Shown: positions 12,223-23,065 of the stretch, in pieces | How the letters are laid out: each line of letters starts with the position of its first letter | How positions within the stretch are numbered: position 1 is the first letter of the stretch | DNA from: Gracilaria gracilis | Taxonomy: Eukaryota; Rhodophyta; Florideophyceae; Gracilariales; Gracilariaceae | Direction of reading: 5' to 3' | Assembly: GCA_030374805.1 (NCBI GenBank) | Contig: JARGSG010000136.1 | Location: 1 to 64,000, forward strand | DNA: 64,000 nt | The notes under the pieces: model-generated | Databases searched by the model: none | What the model was told of the DNA's origin: nothing | Seen by the model: the letters and a program-made list of their open reading frames with translations, nothing else | Position numbers and translations under genes: made by a program

Positions 12223-13536
12223 ATGCAATCAGAGAGTCGCGCTGTTTCTGCGCAGTCACTTCAGGCGTCGAACCAGCCGAGAGGAGCAGGCCAGCCTGAT
12301 TCTGGTCAGGGTACATTAACTGGTTTTGATATCTTGCAACGAAGCTCACTCCCCGCGAACTCCGTCATGATACCAACAGCTTCTATGAAGAGACGTTTCA
12401 GAGATTCGGACCGGCCTGGGGTTCCCACTGGCACTACCATCTCTGCGAGGGCTCTTTTCAATCGATTGTATCAGGAAAAGATGGGACGTGATTCGGAATC
12501 CATGGAGGATGTGTATCCCATTTACACCACGATGGCAAACGCTATCAAAGATGACATTCGTTCATTTCTCTATCATCGACTTGGGATCGAACGTGGCACC
12601 CGCACCTACAGCTCAGTTCGTAAAGGCTTTTTGTCTCAGATTATGAATCTTAAGCGTAAGCTTCTGGAAACTTATCCTGTTTTGTCTGCTGCACAATGGG
12701 GATGGGCCTTGAAGGAATTCTTAAAGGAAGCCATTCAAAAATATAAGAAGGCGGCAGCGGAGGCACGCAAGCGCGAGAACAAGAAGAAGAATGCAACCTT
12801 TGCGGAAGAAACCCATGTGACTCATGCGAACGATCAAGATCAACCTCTATTTTCATCTGGCAGTGACTGCCTTGTATCCGAAGAACACAATAAGTCCATG
12901 GATGCGAAGAGCGGTTTACAGGACTCCAATGGTTGTGATGGCGAGGGTGAGCACAGTGAAATAGTTTCGCCGGTCGTAGCAAAATGTACCCATGTACACA
13001 AGCCACTGACAGCCTTTGATAAGGTTGGTGGCTATGATTTTGAATATGACAATAATGATGGAGATGATATGCCGGAAAGCGATATTGAGAGTGCCGTTCA
13101 TGAAAATGACACAGACTTAGAAGCATATGATGGCAACAGTACTGCACCCAATCTTCGGTTGCAATCTGTGGAACCGAGTATGATGCAAGGGAGAGCTGCA
13201 ACTCAAGCTCAAGTCAACAACCGAAATACGAAGCGTTCGGGACAGCCGGTCACGAAGACGATCAGCCGCAAACGAATCGGAAGGAAGGCCAATACGGAAT
13301 ATGAGAACAAGTCGAAAATCCCGTCCCGAATTCGCCAAAACTTGGGAAAGAAGAAACTGAGAAGGGCCCCGCGGCGAGTGTTGGTGTCACACATTGAGAC
13401 GAACGATGGGCATGATAGGTCTGGTACCCATATTCAGGACACCTGTAGTAGACTGCTTACGAGCGGAACAGGAAACAGTTTTCGTGGATCACGTAAGCGT
13501 CATCACAAGAATCCAAATAAGATGAGTCCAAGCTGA
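12223..13536 (+). CDS. Accessory (TnpA-like) protein of the second CACTA element, 437 aa
   Basis: An uninterrupted frame; the first ATG in it is at 12223 (MQSESRAVSAQ). The N-terminal third is polar. Residues ~75-190 form a helical domain (SARALFNRLYQEKMGRD, IKDDIRSFLYHRLGIERGT, WGWALKEFLKEAIQKYKKAA) followed by a Lys/Arg-rich stretch. The middle is acidic (FEYDNNDGDDMPESD) and the C terminus strongly basic (RKRIGRKANTE, GKKKLRRAPRRV, GSRKRHHKNPNK). This suggests a nuclear DNA-binding protein. CACTA elements often carry a second protein that binds subterminal repeats, and its position, divergent from the transposase at 11478, fits that role. No sequence family was recognised, and it is not visibly similar to the accessory ORFs of the other two elements. 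It is the least damaged ORF of this element. Confidence 0.55.
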   Translation: MQSESRAVSAQSLQASNQPRGAGQPDSGQGTLTGFDILQRSSLPANSVMIPTASMKRRFRDSDRPGVPTGTTISARALFNRLYQEKMGRDSESMEDVYPIYTTMANAIKDDIRSFLYHRLGIERGTRTYSSVRKGFLSQIMNLKRKLLETYPVLSAAQWGWALKEFLKEAIQKYKKAAAEARKRENKKKNATFAEETHVTHANDQDQPLFSSGSDCLVSEEHNKSMDAKSGLQDSNGCDGEGEHSEIVSPVVAKCTHVHKPLTAFDKVGGYDFEYDNNDGDDMPESDIESAVHENDTDLEAYDGNSTAPNLRLQSVEPSMMQGRAATQAQVNNRNTKRSGQPVTKTISRKRIGRKANTEYENKSKIPSRIRQNLGKKKLRRAPRRVLVSHIETNDGHDRSGTHIQDTCSRLLTSGTGNSFRGSRKRHHKNPNKMSPS

Positions 13537-13749
13537 ACGTCCTACGGAACGCGACGGATGGGATACTTGGTGAATAATCTCGACAAAACCAAGTTGGGGT
13601 TGTGCGATTCTGAGCGGTGCCAGTACTTCGAGTTCTACGCAAATGGTACTCTAGATCTACGAAGAGCTGGGGATTTCGTGTTATAAGGTTGCATCATTGG
13701 TTGGTAAGAGTCCAGCCATTGAAATTTTTATGTCATTTCCGTTAATAAA

Positions 13750-14060
13750 CAACCCCCTAGCAAAAAAAAGGGTTTAAATGGCGAATAAATGGCGCATATT
13801 AGTGGCGCACAAATGGCGTATGAATCAACGAATCATCGAGTTCTCTACGAAGCTCACCACCAAAATATTTCCGCCATTTTTTGGCCATTTTTGAAATGGC
13901 GTACAAAAGTTATATATGTTTTACGGAAATTTTTATAAATGGAGCAAAACTATTATATTGGCTAAAAATACCCATGTGTTCTGGTGACTATCTGCGCCAT
14001 TTATGACCCATTTGTTACATATTGCGCTCTTTGTAATTGTTACATATGGTGCATAATTAG
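13750..14060. repeat. Diverged relative of the foldback elements
   Basis: Begins with CCCCCTAGCAAAAAAAAGGG, close to the CCCTAGGAAAAAA termini of the two foldback elements downstream, and carries several ATGGCG/CGCCAT units (13779, 13792, 13814 and others). No matching right end was found, so it is probably an old or truncated copy. Confidence 0.5.
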
Positions 14061-14822
14061 CTCATAAAAAATATGTAAATATGTGTCAAAACATTAGTAT
14101 AAATTCAATATATACGACTTTAATAGTACCTATTATCTGCATATAAAGTTATTTACTCAAGAACAAAAAAAGCATAGATGGTTTAGAACATCTCCTAAAA
14201 TACAGCATAAATAATATATAGATATATATTATATGTGCAATATATAGTGTCCAAAAAAGTAATAAAAATGATATAAGTTTTGTGTAAATTTCGTGTATAG
14301 ATTTTTTAATATTTGAATAGTAACAATTTAATTTCGGTTTTCAGGATATGAAAAAGCCAAGTTACATGTGGCTCAGTATGAAATCAGGAAGACAATCAGT
14401 TAAAAGGAGGCATCAGAGAATGAACCCAATGAGACGTTGAAACAAAATGTAATCAGGTTAGTAACAGCAGAAGGCCAAGAAGCGTGGGGTAAGAATAAAG
14501 TGATTCCGTTCTAAACGTACCAACATGTGTGAAAGGGCCCTCTACGTGTATATGTGGGTGAATCCATACCCTCCGGTATCCATCTCTGTCGACTACGATG
14601 CAGCTCTTGTCACAACGCCAAGCGCATTGGAGACGATACGAGAGTCCTGTACGGCTGTGACAAATACAGAGTTAAACTTCACATTGTAGTCAGTGAATGA
14701 GTATTACAATGGTGCTAATGCCGAGAGGTGATACCATACATTGCAATAGTGCAGAAAAGTGAAGCAACCACGACATCAATAAGATCGTGAAAACGGAATA
14801 GAGTACAATGCAAAATAAGAAT
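14061..14822. other. AT-rich sequence, no gene seen
   Basis: Strongly AT-rich to about 14340, then more balanced. No coding frame, RNA gene or repeat recognised. Confidence 0.4.
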
Positions 14823-15232
14823 CCCTAGGAAAAAATATTTTTATAAATGGCGCACTACGTTTTGCAAAAAGTAACAAATGGCGTAGAAAACTTTTTTTTT
14901 TATTGAAGAGATGGCGTTTAAATTCCATGCTTTACGCCATTTCACCGCCATTTATAGCATGATCTAGACAAAGATTTACGCCATTTTTGGCACTTTCTAT
15001 AAATGGCGTACAAATATAGAACAAAACTTAATACCTCGAATACGAGTGCTGAAAACTTATTCATTGTTTGTACGCCATTTATGAAAAGTGTCAAAATGGC
15101 GTAAATCTTTTTCTAGATCATGCTATTAATGGCGGTGAAATGGCGTAAAGCATGGAATTTATACGCCATCTCTTCAATAAAAACAAAAGTTTTCTACGCC
15201 AGCGCCATTTATAAAACGTTTTTTCCTAAGGA
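14823..15232. mobile_element. Foldback MITE-like element A
   Basis: A ~410-bp near-palindrome bounded by CCCTAGGAAAAAA and its inverse TTTTTTCCTAAGG. Each arm (~170-190 bp) holds ATGGCG or CGCCAT units about every 20-45 bp. The central spacer includes CTCGAATACGAGTGCTG. The right arm lacks about 28 bp present in the left arm. A 3-bp AAT flanks both ends, a possible target duplication of the length made by CACTA and Harbinger transposases. It has no coding capacity, so it would be mobilised in trans. Confidence 0.8.
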
Positions 15233-15436
15233 ATATGTTAACGCTTCAAGGATGACAGCATGTGTTCCATTCTGTGCATTGTACAATGCCCAATTTTGAA
15301 TCTGAGTGATCCTTGTAATGCATTCAAGTACCCACAGTCAGACTTTGTGTCAATACGAAGAACGCGGGGACTGGGAATGTATCACGCGGAAAATTCATCG
15401 TGCTCAACGTGCGTAACGCTCTTCGACGGACCATAT
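15233..15436. other. Spacer between foldback elements
   Basis: About 200 bp without ATGGCG units or recognisable coding sequence, separating element A from element B. Confidence 0.4.
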
Positions 15437-15871
15437 CCCTAGGAAAAAAACTTTTTATAAATGGCGCACTACGTTTTGCAAAAAGTAACAAATGGCGTAG
15501 AAAACTTTTGTTTTTATTGAAGAGATGGCGTATAAATTCTATGCCCTACGCCATTTCACCGCCATTAATAGCATGATCTAGACAAAGATTTACGCCATTT
15601 TTGACCCTTTTCATAAATGGCGTACAAATAATAAAGACTTTTTCAGCACTCGTATTCGAAGTATTAACTATTGTTCGATATTTGTACGCTATTTATAAAA
15701 AGTGTCCAAAGTGGCGTAAATCCTTGTCTAGATCATGCTATAAATGGCGGTGAAACGGCGTAGGGCATAGAATTTATACGCCATCTCTTCAATAAAAACA
15801 AAAGTTTTCTACGCCATTTGTTACTTTTTGCAAAACGTAGTGCGCCATTTATAAAAAGTTTCTTCCTAGGG
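15437..15871. mobile_element. Foldback MITE-like element B
   Basis: A ~435-bp near-perfect palindrome from CCCTAGGAAAAAAAC to TTCTTCCTAGGG. Its arms match those of element A closely and carry the same ATGGCG/CGCCAT series. The central spacer (CAGCACTCGTATTCGAAG) is the reverse complement of the spacer in A, so B lies in the opposite orientation. The arms are more complete than in A. No target duplication is evident (TAT left, CGG right). Confidence 0.82.
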
Positions 15872-17002
15872 CGGGGCAAAGGGAAGTATCCTGTGCGCCG
15901 GTTGTTGGCCCGACGTCTTGGACGGATTATTCACACCAAGGGTGGAGCCAGCACGCCTGGAGATGCGTGAGATGAACCGGTCATCCCCAGCGACACTACC
16001 ACTGTGGGAACGACTGCGAATAACCGCAGCTTCCGTCTCAGACGGTTTTCGAGACATGATTTTTCAACCAACCATGCAACGGGAAACTTCCAGAAGTAGA
16101 AACGAAACCTCAAAGAGGGAAAACACACACGAGTACGTGGTAAACCAAATATCCAATTCTAAGTCGGAATACCACTTTGTAGTGCAACGCCAGAGGCGAA
16201 AAGACACCACGAAGACGTCCGAGATCTTCCTCCGTAGGAGGGTAGTCAGCAGACAGAGCCTCTCTGGCAAGGCACGACGGAGTCGGGTGTAAGCCGAGGC
16301 CAAGCCGTCCCGACGGGCGTAGAGAGTTGAGCAAGGATCGGTGTTGGCACCACGTGTGTGGGTGAACGGGTCCTCGAGAGAGGCACGATTCCACGGAAGT
16401 GGGAAAAGAGAAAAGGAATCCGCGAGAGCGGGGGATGGAAAGAAGGAAAAGGTGGAAAGGGCAAAAAGGCTACGGTAAACACCGGGGTTATGCCTGTACA
16501 AGGTCGAACGCGACACAAGCGGAAAACAATCCAACGAATGGGTCCTGTTAGGTGACGCACGGAGGATACAATACCCGTAGGCAACGGAGCTTCTCTCCTG
16601 GAAGAAGTCGATGACCGCCGAAGGCGAAAAAGTATAGAGCCAACCCCGGTTGTCCGAACTTTACTGTGCATGGCGGCGAGGTCGCCGCCATGCTAAGTTG
16701 CGAGCTCGCGCCAACAAGTAATTAAATAAACTCACAAAATTAGGCCCACGCATAGTGGTAATTACCCACGCGCCGTGGCGCCCGTCTCACGTGTACGTGG
16801 CCAACCTCCTGGCTCAGCAGTGTCCCACGTATCCTTCCTACTACAGTGGCTCTTACTATTCATATACTCCTGTTGAGAGCACCCTTCCGACATGTAGGAA
16901 TTTGACTAAGTAGTCAGAAACCTCCATCAGAGGGCGTTGCACTACCTATCCCCCTCCTTAGGCGGAAATATCACTTCAAAGAGGGAAACGACGGCGGCAA
17001 CC
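15872..17002. other. Intergenic, no supported gene
   Basis: Moderately GC-rich sequence with several overlapping medium ORFs on both strands but none with a recognisable domain or clear coding bias. It contains a short perfect hairpin at 16668-16693. Confidence 0.35.
16668..16693. repeat. Short perfect inverted repeat
   Basis: Two 12-bp arms (GCATGGCGGCGA and its inverse) separated by 2 bp. It contains ATGGCG/CGCCAT, the unit of the nearby foldback elements. Function unknown. Confidence 0.6.
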
Positions 17003-19217
17003 ATGGTGGATAAAAGCATGCTTTCTCCCGGCTCGCCGACAACTCCTCGTTCTCCACCAACGCACACCCTTGCACCCGCAGTTACCATTGCTCCAGCATC
17101 TCTTCCCGACACCTTGGTCACCAATTACCACGCTTCTCCGACTCCTCTCATCGACCTGACCATGAGTGGCTCCCAGCAACCCCATGCAGGGGGATTCACC
17201 GGCTTCCGTTCTGTGCCCTTACCGCAAGGTGGGCAACAGGCTGGTGCGAACCAGAGACAACCGTCCAGGACGGGCGCGATCCCTTCCCTAGAAGAAATAA
17301 GCATGGGAAATAGAATGCAAGAGGAATACATCCGGTATAAATGGGTATGTGAGGAAAGCAAATAGAGGGCAAGAAGAACAGTTATTTTGAGTGCTTTATT
17401 TTAAGCGAATGCAATTGGAGTGCCCTTTAGCCGGAACAGGCAAAGTCCCCTCAGCCGCAGCGCTTCTGCTCATTTCCGGAGCAGAGAAGCACCAAAATTG
17501 GCAGCGCCAGATGGCGCTCACAATGCGCGCAATGGCATCGGAACTGTCTGCAGTGGCTTCCATGCAATCTTCCTACATCCATTCTGCTACTAATTCTACT
17601 TCTGCTCCGAATTCCCTTGCACCACGATCGAAATCTGAACCCATTCTTGCAAACGGTATCAAACCCAGAGAACAACAGGCCCCGAATAACCGCAATCCTA
17701 ACAAACCCCATCGCCCGTTGCGTTTTTCAATCCCGACGAGTGCATTTCTACAAAGTGCCAACCAAAAAGCCGTCAAATCAGACAGAGCTGTTGGGGTGTC
17801 TGCGCAACCGTCTATGCAGCACCAGCAGCATCTCAGTGCGTTCATGCCTCCCGAGCGGGTTCGTACCGTGCGATTTACCAAGCCGGAGGCGGATGTTGCT
17901 GCTGATTATACACGGGCTAAGGTGTTGTGCGAACATATCGTGCGATTGGGAGGGCATGTACTAGAGAAGGCGAAAGGCAAACTTGCTCTGCAGACTACCA
18001 AAGTCAGCAAGGGAGGCATACCGGCGATGGTTGTGCAGTTGCTTCGCTCTGTGGGTGGATGACTAGAAATAATATATGTTTGGTCTCCCATGGGAGAAAA
18101 GAACCATGATTATTACCGGACTATTGTTGCCAACGTCGCAGAAGGTCATCTCCTCATAAACCAAGTCAAGTCTGTCGTTGGGAGGGAAGGCTATATTTGC
18201 ACCCAAAATTATAGCCAAGAAGAGATGCTTTTAATGCAGAAGCAGAAACGAATCAATCAAATCAATCAGAGCCGATAGGCGGCTGCAGCTCAAAATGCCA
18301 ATGCGCAGAAGCAACAAGTTCCGCGCTCTGCGTATAATGCAAAGCAACTCCAGGGACATTTAGCCAATGGTGTGCCTGCCCATGTTGTAGGAGACGCTAG
18401 CAAGAATTCCGAGGTGGATGTTATGCAAGCTCCAGGTCATAACGCACAGTCAAAGGCAAGGTTGATAAAAGAGAATCAGAAGCTAATGCGAAGTCAGCAA
18501 ATGCAGAAGCGAAGGCAGCAGCAGCAACAACAACAACACCATCAACATCACCAGAAACAAATACGTCGTCAGCAGCAGCATCAAGATTTGAAGGAGCAGA
18601 TTCAGCGTCAAGGTCACCTACACCCGATCATGCAGCACCAGCAACCCACAAGCCGTGCCAGAGCGCAGGTACCGCATATGGGAAGAATGGACAAGAACGG
18701 GATGAAAATTCATCAACCAGCTGGGTCGATTACAAATCAGATACAGGCTATGGTCTCCAAAATGCTTGGGCAAGCGGGAAGCAATGTGCAAATATCACAG
18801 GGATTGATTGATTCCATGGGATTGCGTAACCCAAACATTTACAATTTGGGTATGTCAACCAATATGACTCACTCTCAAATGTTCCAACCACAACAAATTC
18901 CCCAGCTACAGCAGCAGTTGCGACAACAACAACAACTGCAACAGAAACAACGAGGCCTTATAGGGCATGCCGGTCACGCACCCAACTCGTATGGTCGTGG
19001 GGCTAACCTGAGCGCGTTTATGGCGCAGAACCTTCAGTCGCGTGGTTTGCCCGGAGGATGGCCTGGTGCAGCTAGTTTCGGAGGTACGGCAGGTGCAGAT
19101 GCTGGGAGAGGTGTTGCAGCGACATCGATTGTTGGGGCAAATGGTGTGAACGCAGCAAGATTGCAGGCTCAGTTCATTGGCGAGAACATTGATCATTCTG
19201 CCCTTGGAAAGCGGTAG
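17003..19217 (+). pseudogene. Gln-rich host protein, one probable intron and two in-frame stops
   Basis: The first ATG in frame is 17003 (MVDKSMLSPG). Exon 1 ends at TGG 17344, followed by GTATGTGAGG; the intron would run 17345-17405 and keep phase 0 into RMQLECPLAGTGK. Exon 2 is a single frame to 19217 except TGA 18060-18062 and TAG 18276-18278; both fit one C-to-T change (CGA, CAG). The protein is Pro/Thr/Ser-rich at first, then has a folded-looking middle (DYTRAKVLCEHIVRLGGHVLE ending at GGIPAMVVQLLRSVGG, then YYRTIVANVAEGHLL), and finally poly-Gln/His tracts (from ~18518 and ~18905) and a Gly-rich tail. Such composition is common in nuclear transcription or chromatin factors, but I recognise no domain. 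Two stops suggest a pseudogene; sequence error cannot be excluded. Confidence 0.55.
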
Positions 19218-20539
19218 GTACCCGTTCTTCCAACATTCTCGTCGGAAAGCAACATGAACTACTCGAAAGAACGATTTGAAGTTTAGATAAGAGTGACAAA
19301 AGCAGCATCAGACTATTCAACAAATGGTGTGTTACAGGGGGCTAAAGAGGTGTCCATTGAAGAGTCTGCTCATACTGCTGGTGTCTCCTCGGAGCACATA
19401 TTGCAATCGTAAACTACCACCATGGTCGCAGCGCAGAACTTAAGTGTGGGGGATATAACCTTATAGCTTACAATGCTTTGATCGCGAATCCTACTACCGG
19501 GTAGACCATCATATTTCTATGTACAGGAATACTTTTAACTACATACACTATTGTCTGAAACACCAGCCCTCTGGCATCTCTCTCTCTCTCTCCTTCTCTG
19601 ATACGGGCGCGGTAGTCTAATTTGCATTTCTCGGGCGCTTCGCGTGATTTTTTTTCTATTTATACGCCTGAGAAACGATCAGAGTAAGATCATCCGACAT
19701 CCCACGTCACAGCTTTTTGTAGATATTGAGCCACGCTCGATTACATTACGGGTTTGATACCGAAAAGTACAACGGTACATACAGGGCAAATGCTTCACAG
19801 CCACTTGTTGCACTGTGTCGACAACTCCGATTCGGCTGTGACATCCGTGCAGCTAAAGCGGAGCAGCTCAAAGAAGAGGTCACATAAGACGATTGCTCTA
19901 GTGCCCTGCAAGGATGTCGCCGTCGTACGGGTGGTGGTGTTGACGACAAGTAACGAACGATCTTCATGACCAAAATTCCGCATTTTTCCAAAACAATGGG
20001 ACGTTGAGGATGCCTCGCAATGATGAGATTCTGGTATCGTGTTCGGTGTAATTCTTACACTGTTACACTTGACATGTCCCTCACAACAGGGTATAAACGC
20101 TCGAAAAAGCTTAACCCCATCATCACGTAACCACAGATCGACAACAGCAAACAAGGATTCCTTGTGGCCAAAGTTCAGGTACAATTGTAGACACCAGTTT
20201 GTGGTCTGCCCCCCTCACCGCTTGTAAACGGTAGAACGTTACCTGGAGATTGGTGTCCCATGTAGGGTGAGGATTCCAAGCGTAGGTGAAATGAAATAAC
20301 TTGTAGGGTAGCAAAGCATGACATCACGTTAGCCGTATCAGTGTCTCACCTTTTAAGACGTCAGCGTCAGCCGGAATAGGGACACAGCAGCCGGTGCTCC
20401 AACAAAGCCCATCTTGTTGTTTGTGCTTGACACTATCTATGTTTGCCACTGCGGACTGCTCCATTCTCTTGGCCTGCCGATTGCACATGGACAACGCAGA
20501 TACGCAGGCCAATTGCCGTGTTGGACAACAGTAGTCGAG
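19218..20539. other. Intergenic, no supported gene
   Basis: Contains a CT microsatellite at about 19576-19592 and a minus-strand frame at 20184-19795 (YLNFGHKESLFAVVDLWL) that reads somewhat protein-like but matches nothing I know. No other feature. Confidence 0.3.
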
Positions 20540-21634
20540 CTATGACGTCCAAGTTTGAGCAAGTTTGTTGTCAAGAAATGGTTCGATTCGACGATCAAAT
20601 AGACCAAAGATACCTCCAGTGTGGACGAAAATTATCTTTGAGTCGCTTTTAAATACGCAGTTGTCGGTCTCCCTTAAATTCCTTATCAATCCATACATTG
20701 CCTTCAAAGTGTACACCGGGTCAAGCACAATTCCTGTGCCACGCAATATCCGTAAACCCAACTCAATCTCTTCATCCGTGCTCCGGGCGTATCCCAATCC
20801 CTTGGCCTCCAATATATTCAGAATCTTCTCCGCTTCCACTTCGTGGGAGAGTTGTAGTTTTGCAAGCATCTCATTAAGATGTCCATAGAAATAGGCAGCA
20901 GAGTCACACACGGTGATGGCATGGACGCAAACTGGGCTCCCTGCGAGGTAATTAGCTATCGCAAGGCCACTGGCTGTCCCTCCAGAACCCACAGCAACAA
21001 CCACGTCTGTGATCTGGTCTTCAATTCCCTGCGATAAAAGTTCATCAAAAGCTTCAATGTAGCCCTATACACCGATTTCATCAGATCCACCGATGCCGAT
21101 CAGGTACGCGCGCCGTTGTTCGTGAAGAAGCTCCTGCTGCAGCTTCTTCATCTTTGGCAGCAAGCCCGCAAGGTATGAGACGGGACGAACCAGATGCATC
21201 TGGACACCAAGCATCTTGTGAAACAAGACGTTTCCATCCGCACCGAGCTTTTCCGGGAATTCATTGTCCCTTCTTCGCAGAAACACATGCGCATGAAGGC
21301 CAAGTTCTTTCGCGACGACTGCGGTGGCGCGAGCGTGGTTAGATTGAATGCTACCGGCCGTGATCAAAGTGTCGCATCCCTTCGATAGCGCGTCTGCAAC
21401 AATGAACTCCAGCTTTCGAATCTTGTTGCCAGACGTGGCAGAGCCTGTCATTTCGTCTCGCTTGATGTAGAAATGAATGTCGGGCGGCAGGTCGGGGACG
21501 GCGCGGTGAAGGTGCCATGCGTGGATTGGGGTTGGACGCATGGCCAGATTGAGCTTTGTGGGAGGGGCAAGATGCGCGATGCGCTTTGCGAACGATGGCG
21601 GGTTGTACGGCGATGGTGACCTCGTAAAGCTCAT
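20540..21634 (-). pseudogene. D-cysteine desulfhydrase / ACC-deaminase family, single in-frame stop
   Basis: Family enzymes use pyridoxal phosphate to split D-cysteine to pyruvate, sulfide and ammonia. The likely start is ATG 21634 (MSFTRSPSPY); longer starts in the same frame add a low-complexity leader. Seen: PTPIHAW, IKRDEMTG, the PLP-lysine motif SGNKIRKLEF, the substrate motif GSIQSNHARATAV, the phosphate-binding VVAVGSGGTASGLAIANYL, and the end block LDPVYTLKAMYGL with FVHTGGIFGLFD. About 364 codons, normal for the family. The only defect is TAG at 21067-21065 in the GV-stop-GYIEAF segment, where relatives have Trp (GTWGYIEA), so TGG to TAG explains it. Everything else is intact, so it is a very young pseudogene, a segregating null allele or a sequencing error. 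The gene is isolated; no partner gene is nearby. Confidence 0.85.
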
Positions 21635-23065
21635 GGTGGGTTGATGTATGAATGCAGGTGGGTGTGGGGCGACGGCAACTGTAACCATTACTCGATCATC
21701 GGGCGCTTTCGGCAAAGGGTGTGCGATGAAAACGGTTTGTTCAAGATGGAAGGCAGCGCGTTTGTCGGAACGGGTTTGCTCTTTTCGAGCGTTTGGGCCA
21801 GTTGTGGTAAGACTGGTGTTTGTTTTCACGTGTCTGGTTGAGTGGTGGCCAGTTCCAATCTGTGCAGGGGATATTGTTGCTGGTGAGTGTGTGCTCCAGA
21901 ACAGAGAAAGGCTCAAGCTGAGATCACACGCGGCGCTGATGAAAGATGGCACGACGCGAGGAGAGCTGTGTCATTCTACAGAATGTATAGATACTGTAGC
22001 ATGAAGCGAAAATTGTGAGGCGCCTTAAAACTGTGATGGACACAGCTGGAGATCAAGAGTGATGCAAGGTGCAATTGCTGAAACTTTGAACACGACTAGC
22101 ACCGTGGCTAGGAACAATGTATCTATTTACGATCGCAGTGTAACGGGGAAGAGAAACGCTAGCAGTTAAATTGTGCGGCGCATGGCACAAGTATGATAGG
22201 ATGGATATAACAGAATGAAAGCGTGAAAAGAGCCATAATGGTGTCAGGGGTGTAGAGACATGTGCCATCACGAGCAAATTGGCCACGCACGAGCTGGAAA
22301 GGGTAACGTTGCTACCGTTGGTAAATGCTAACACAACGACAGTTGGAGAATTTGAAGTGCAGCGAAACGCTGCTTTGCTCTAAACAGACGCTGAAAAACG
22401 CCAAGTGAACGCGGGGCTCGTATTCGGACGCGGCACAGTTGACAGAGGCAGCATCGACGCCATCAAGACATGAGCCACGACATCGGGCTCAAGGAAGAAA
22501 GTTTCGGAAGGTACCAACGGTATATATCTACAAGGCAAGCACGCGGTGAAGAGTCAGTCGTTCAGAGGAGGAATGGAGCGCGCCGGGCGGGGAAAGGTGA
22601 AGCGCAACGGGGGAGTTGGCGCGACGTCGCTTCACGAGGTGGTGCTTCGCCCAGCAAGGCGCGTCAAAAATAACGACAAAAAGCTGTTTTGGCGCTGTGT
22701 CGTCACACACGCCGCCACGTAGATAGCGGCATAGCCGGCGGCGCGCGCCCCACAAACGGCCAAAGCTCTCCGCCACCACAGTAAACTGATGGCGGCGGAG
22801 CCCATCAGCTTCGTTGCTTGCTGTGTTGCCGCCGCGACCCGGCTGATGTGACATCACTCATTGCGTTGGAGCTTTTCGGCGGCAGAACGCGACGGCGAGC
22901 CATTCGATGCATGTCTAACTCCACCACACCGCCTTGCAGTTCGCAACTCTCTGCTATTGATAAGCGTTTGCTGCCCTCCTGCACGCCGCCTCCCACCATC
23001 CTCGCTTCTCTTCGTCTACGAGGCAGAGACACCGACCCCGTGCACACACTCCTTCACCCACACCC
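21635..23065. other. Intergenic between divergent host genes
   Basis: About 1.4 kb separating the desulfhydrase (-) and the NOL10 pseudogene (+). The right half is GC-rich, like the NOL10 coding region. A TATATA stretch lies near 22519, too far from the ATG at 23066 to assign. No gene is supported. Confidence 0.35.

Noticed and set aside
13750-15871. CRISPR-like array, because of regularly spaced short repeats
   Set aside because: Units are 6-8 bp, occur in both orientations and form palindromes with transposon-like ends; no spacers of constant length.
16064-16671. Three overlapping minus-strand ORFs (94-156 aa)
   Set aside because: No domain, no consistent coding bias, no start context; probably chance.
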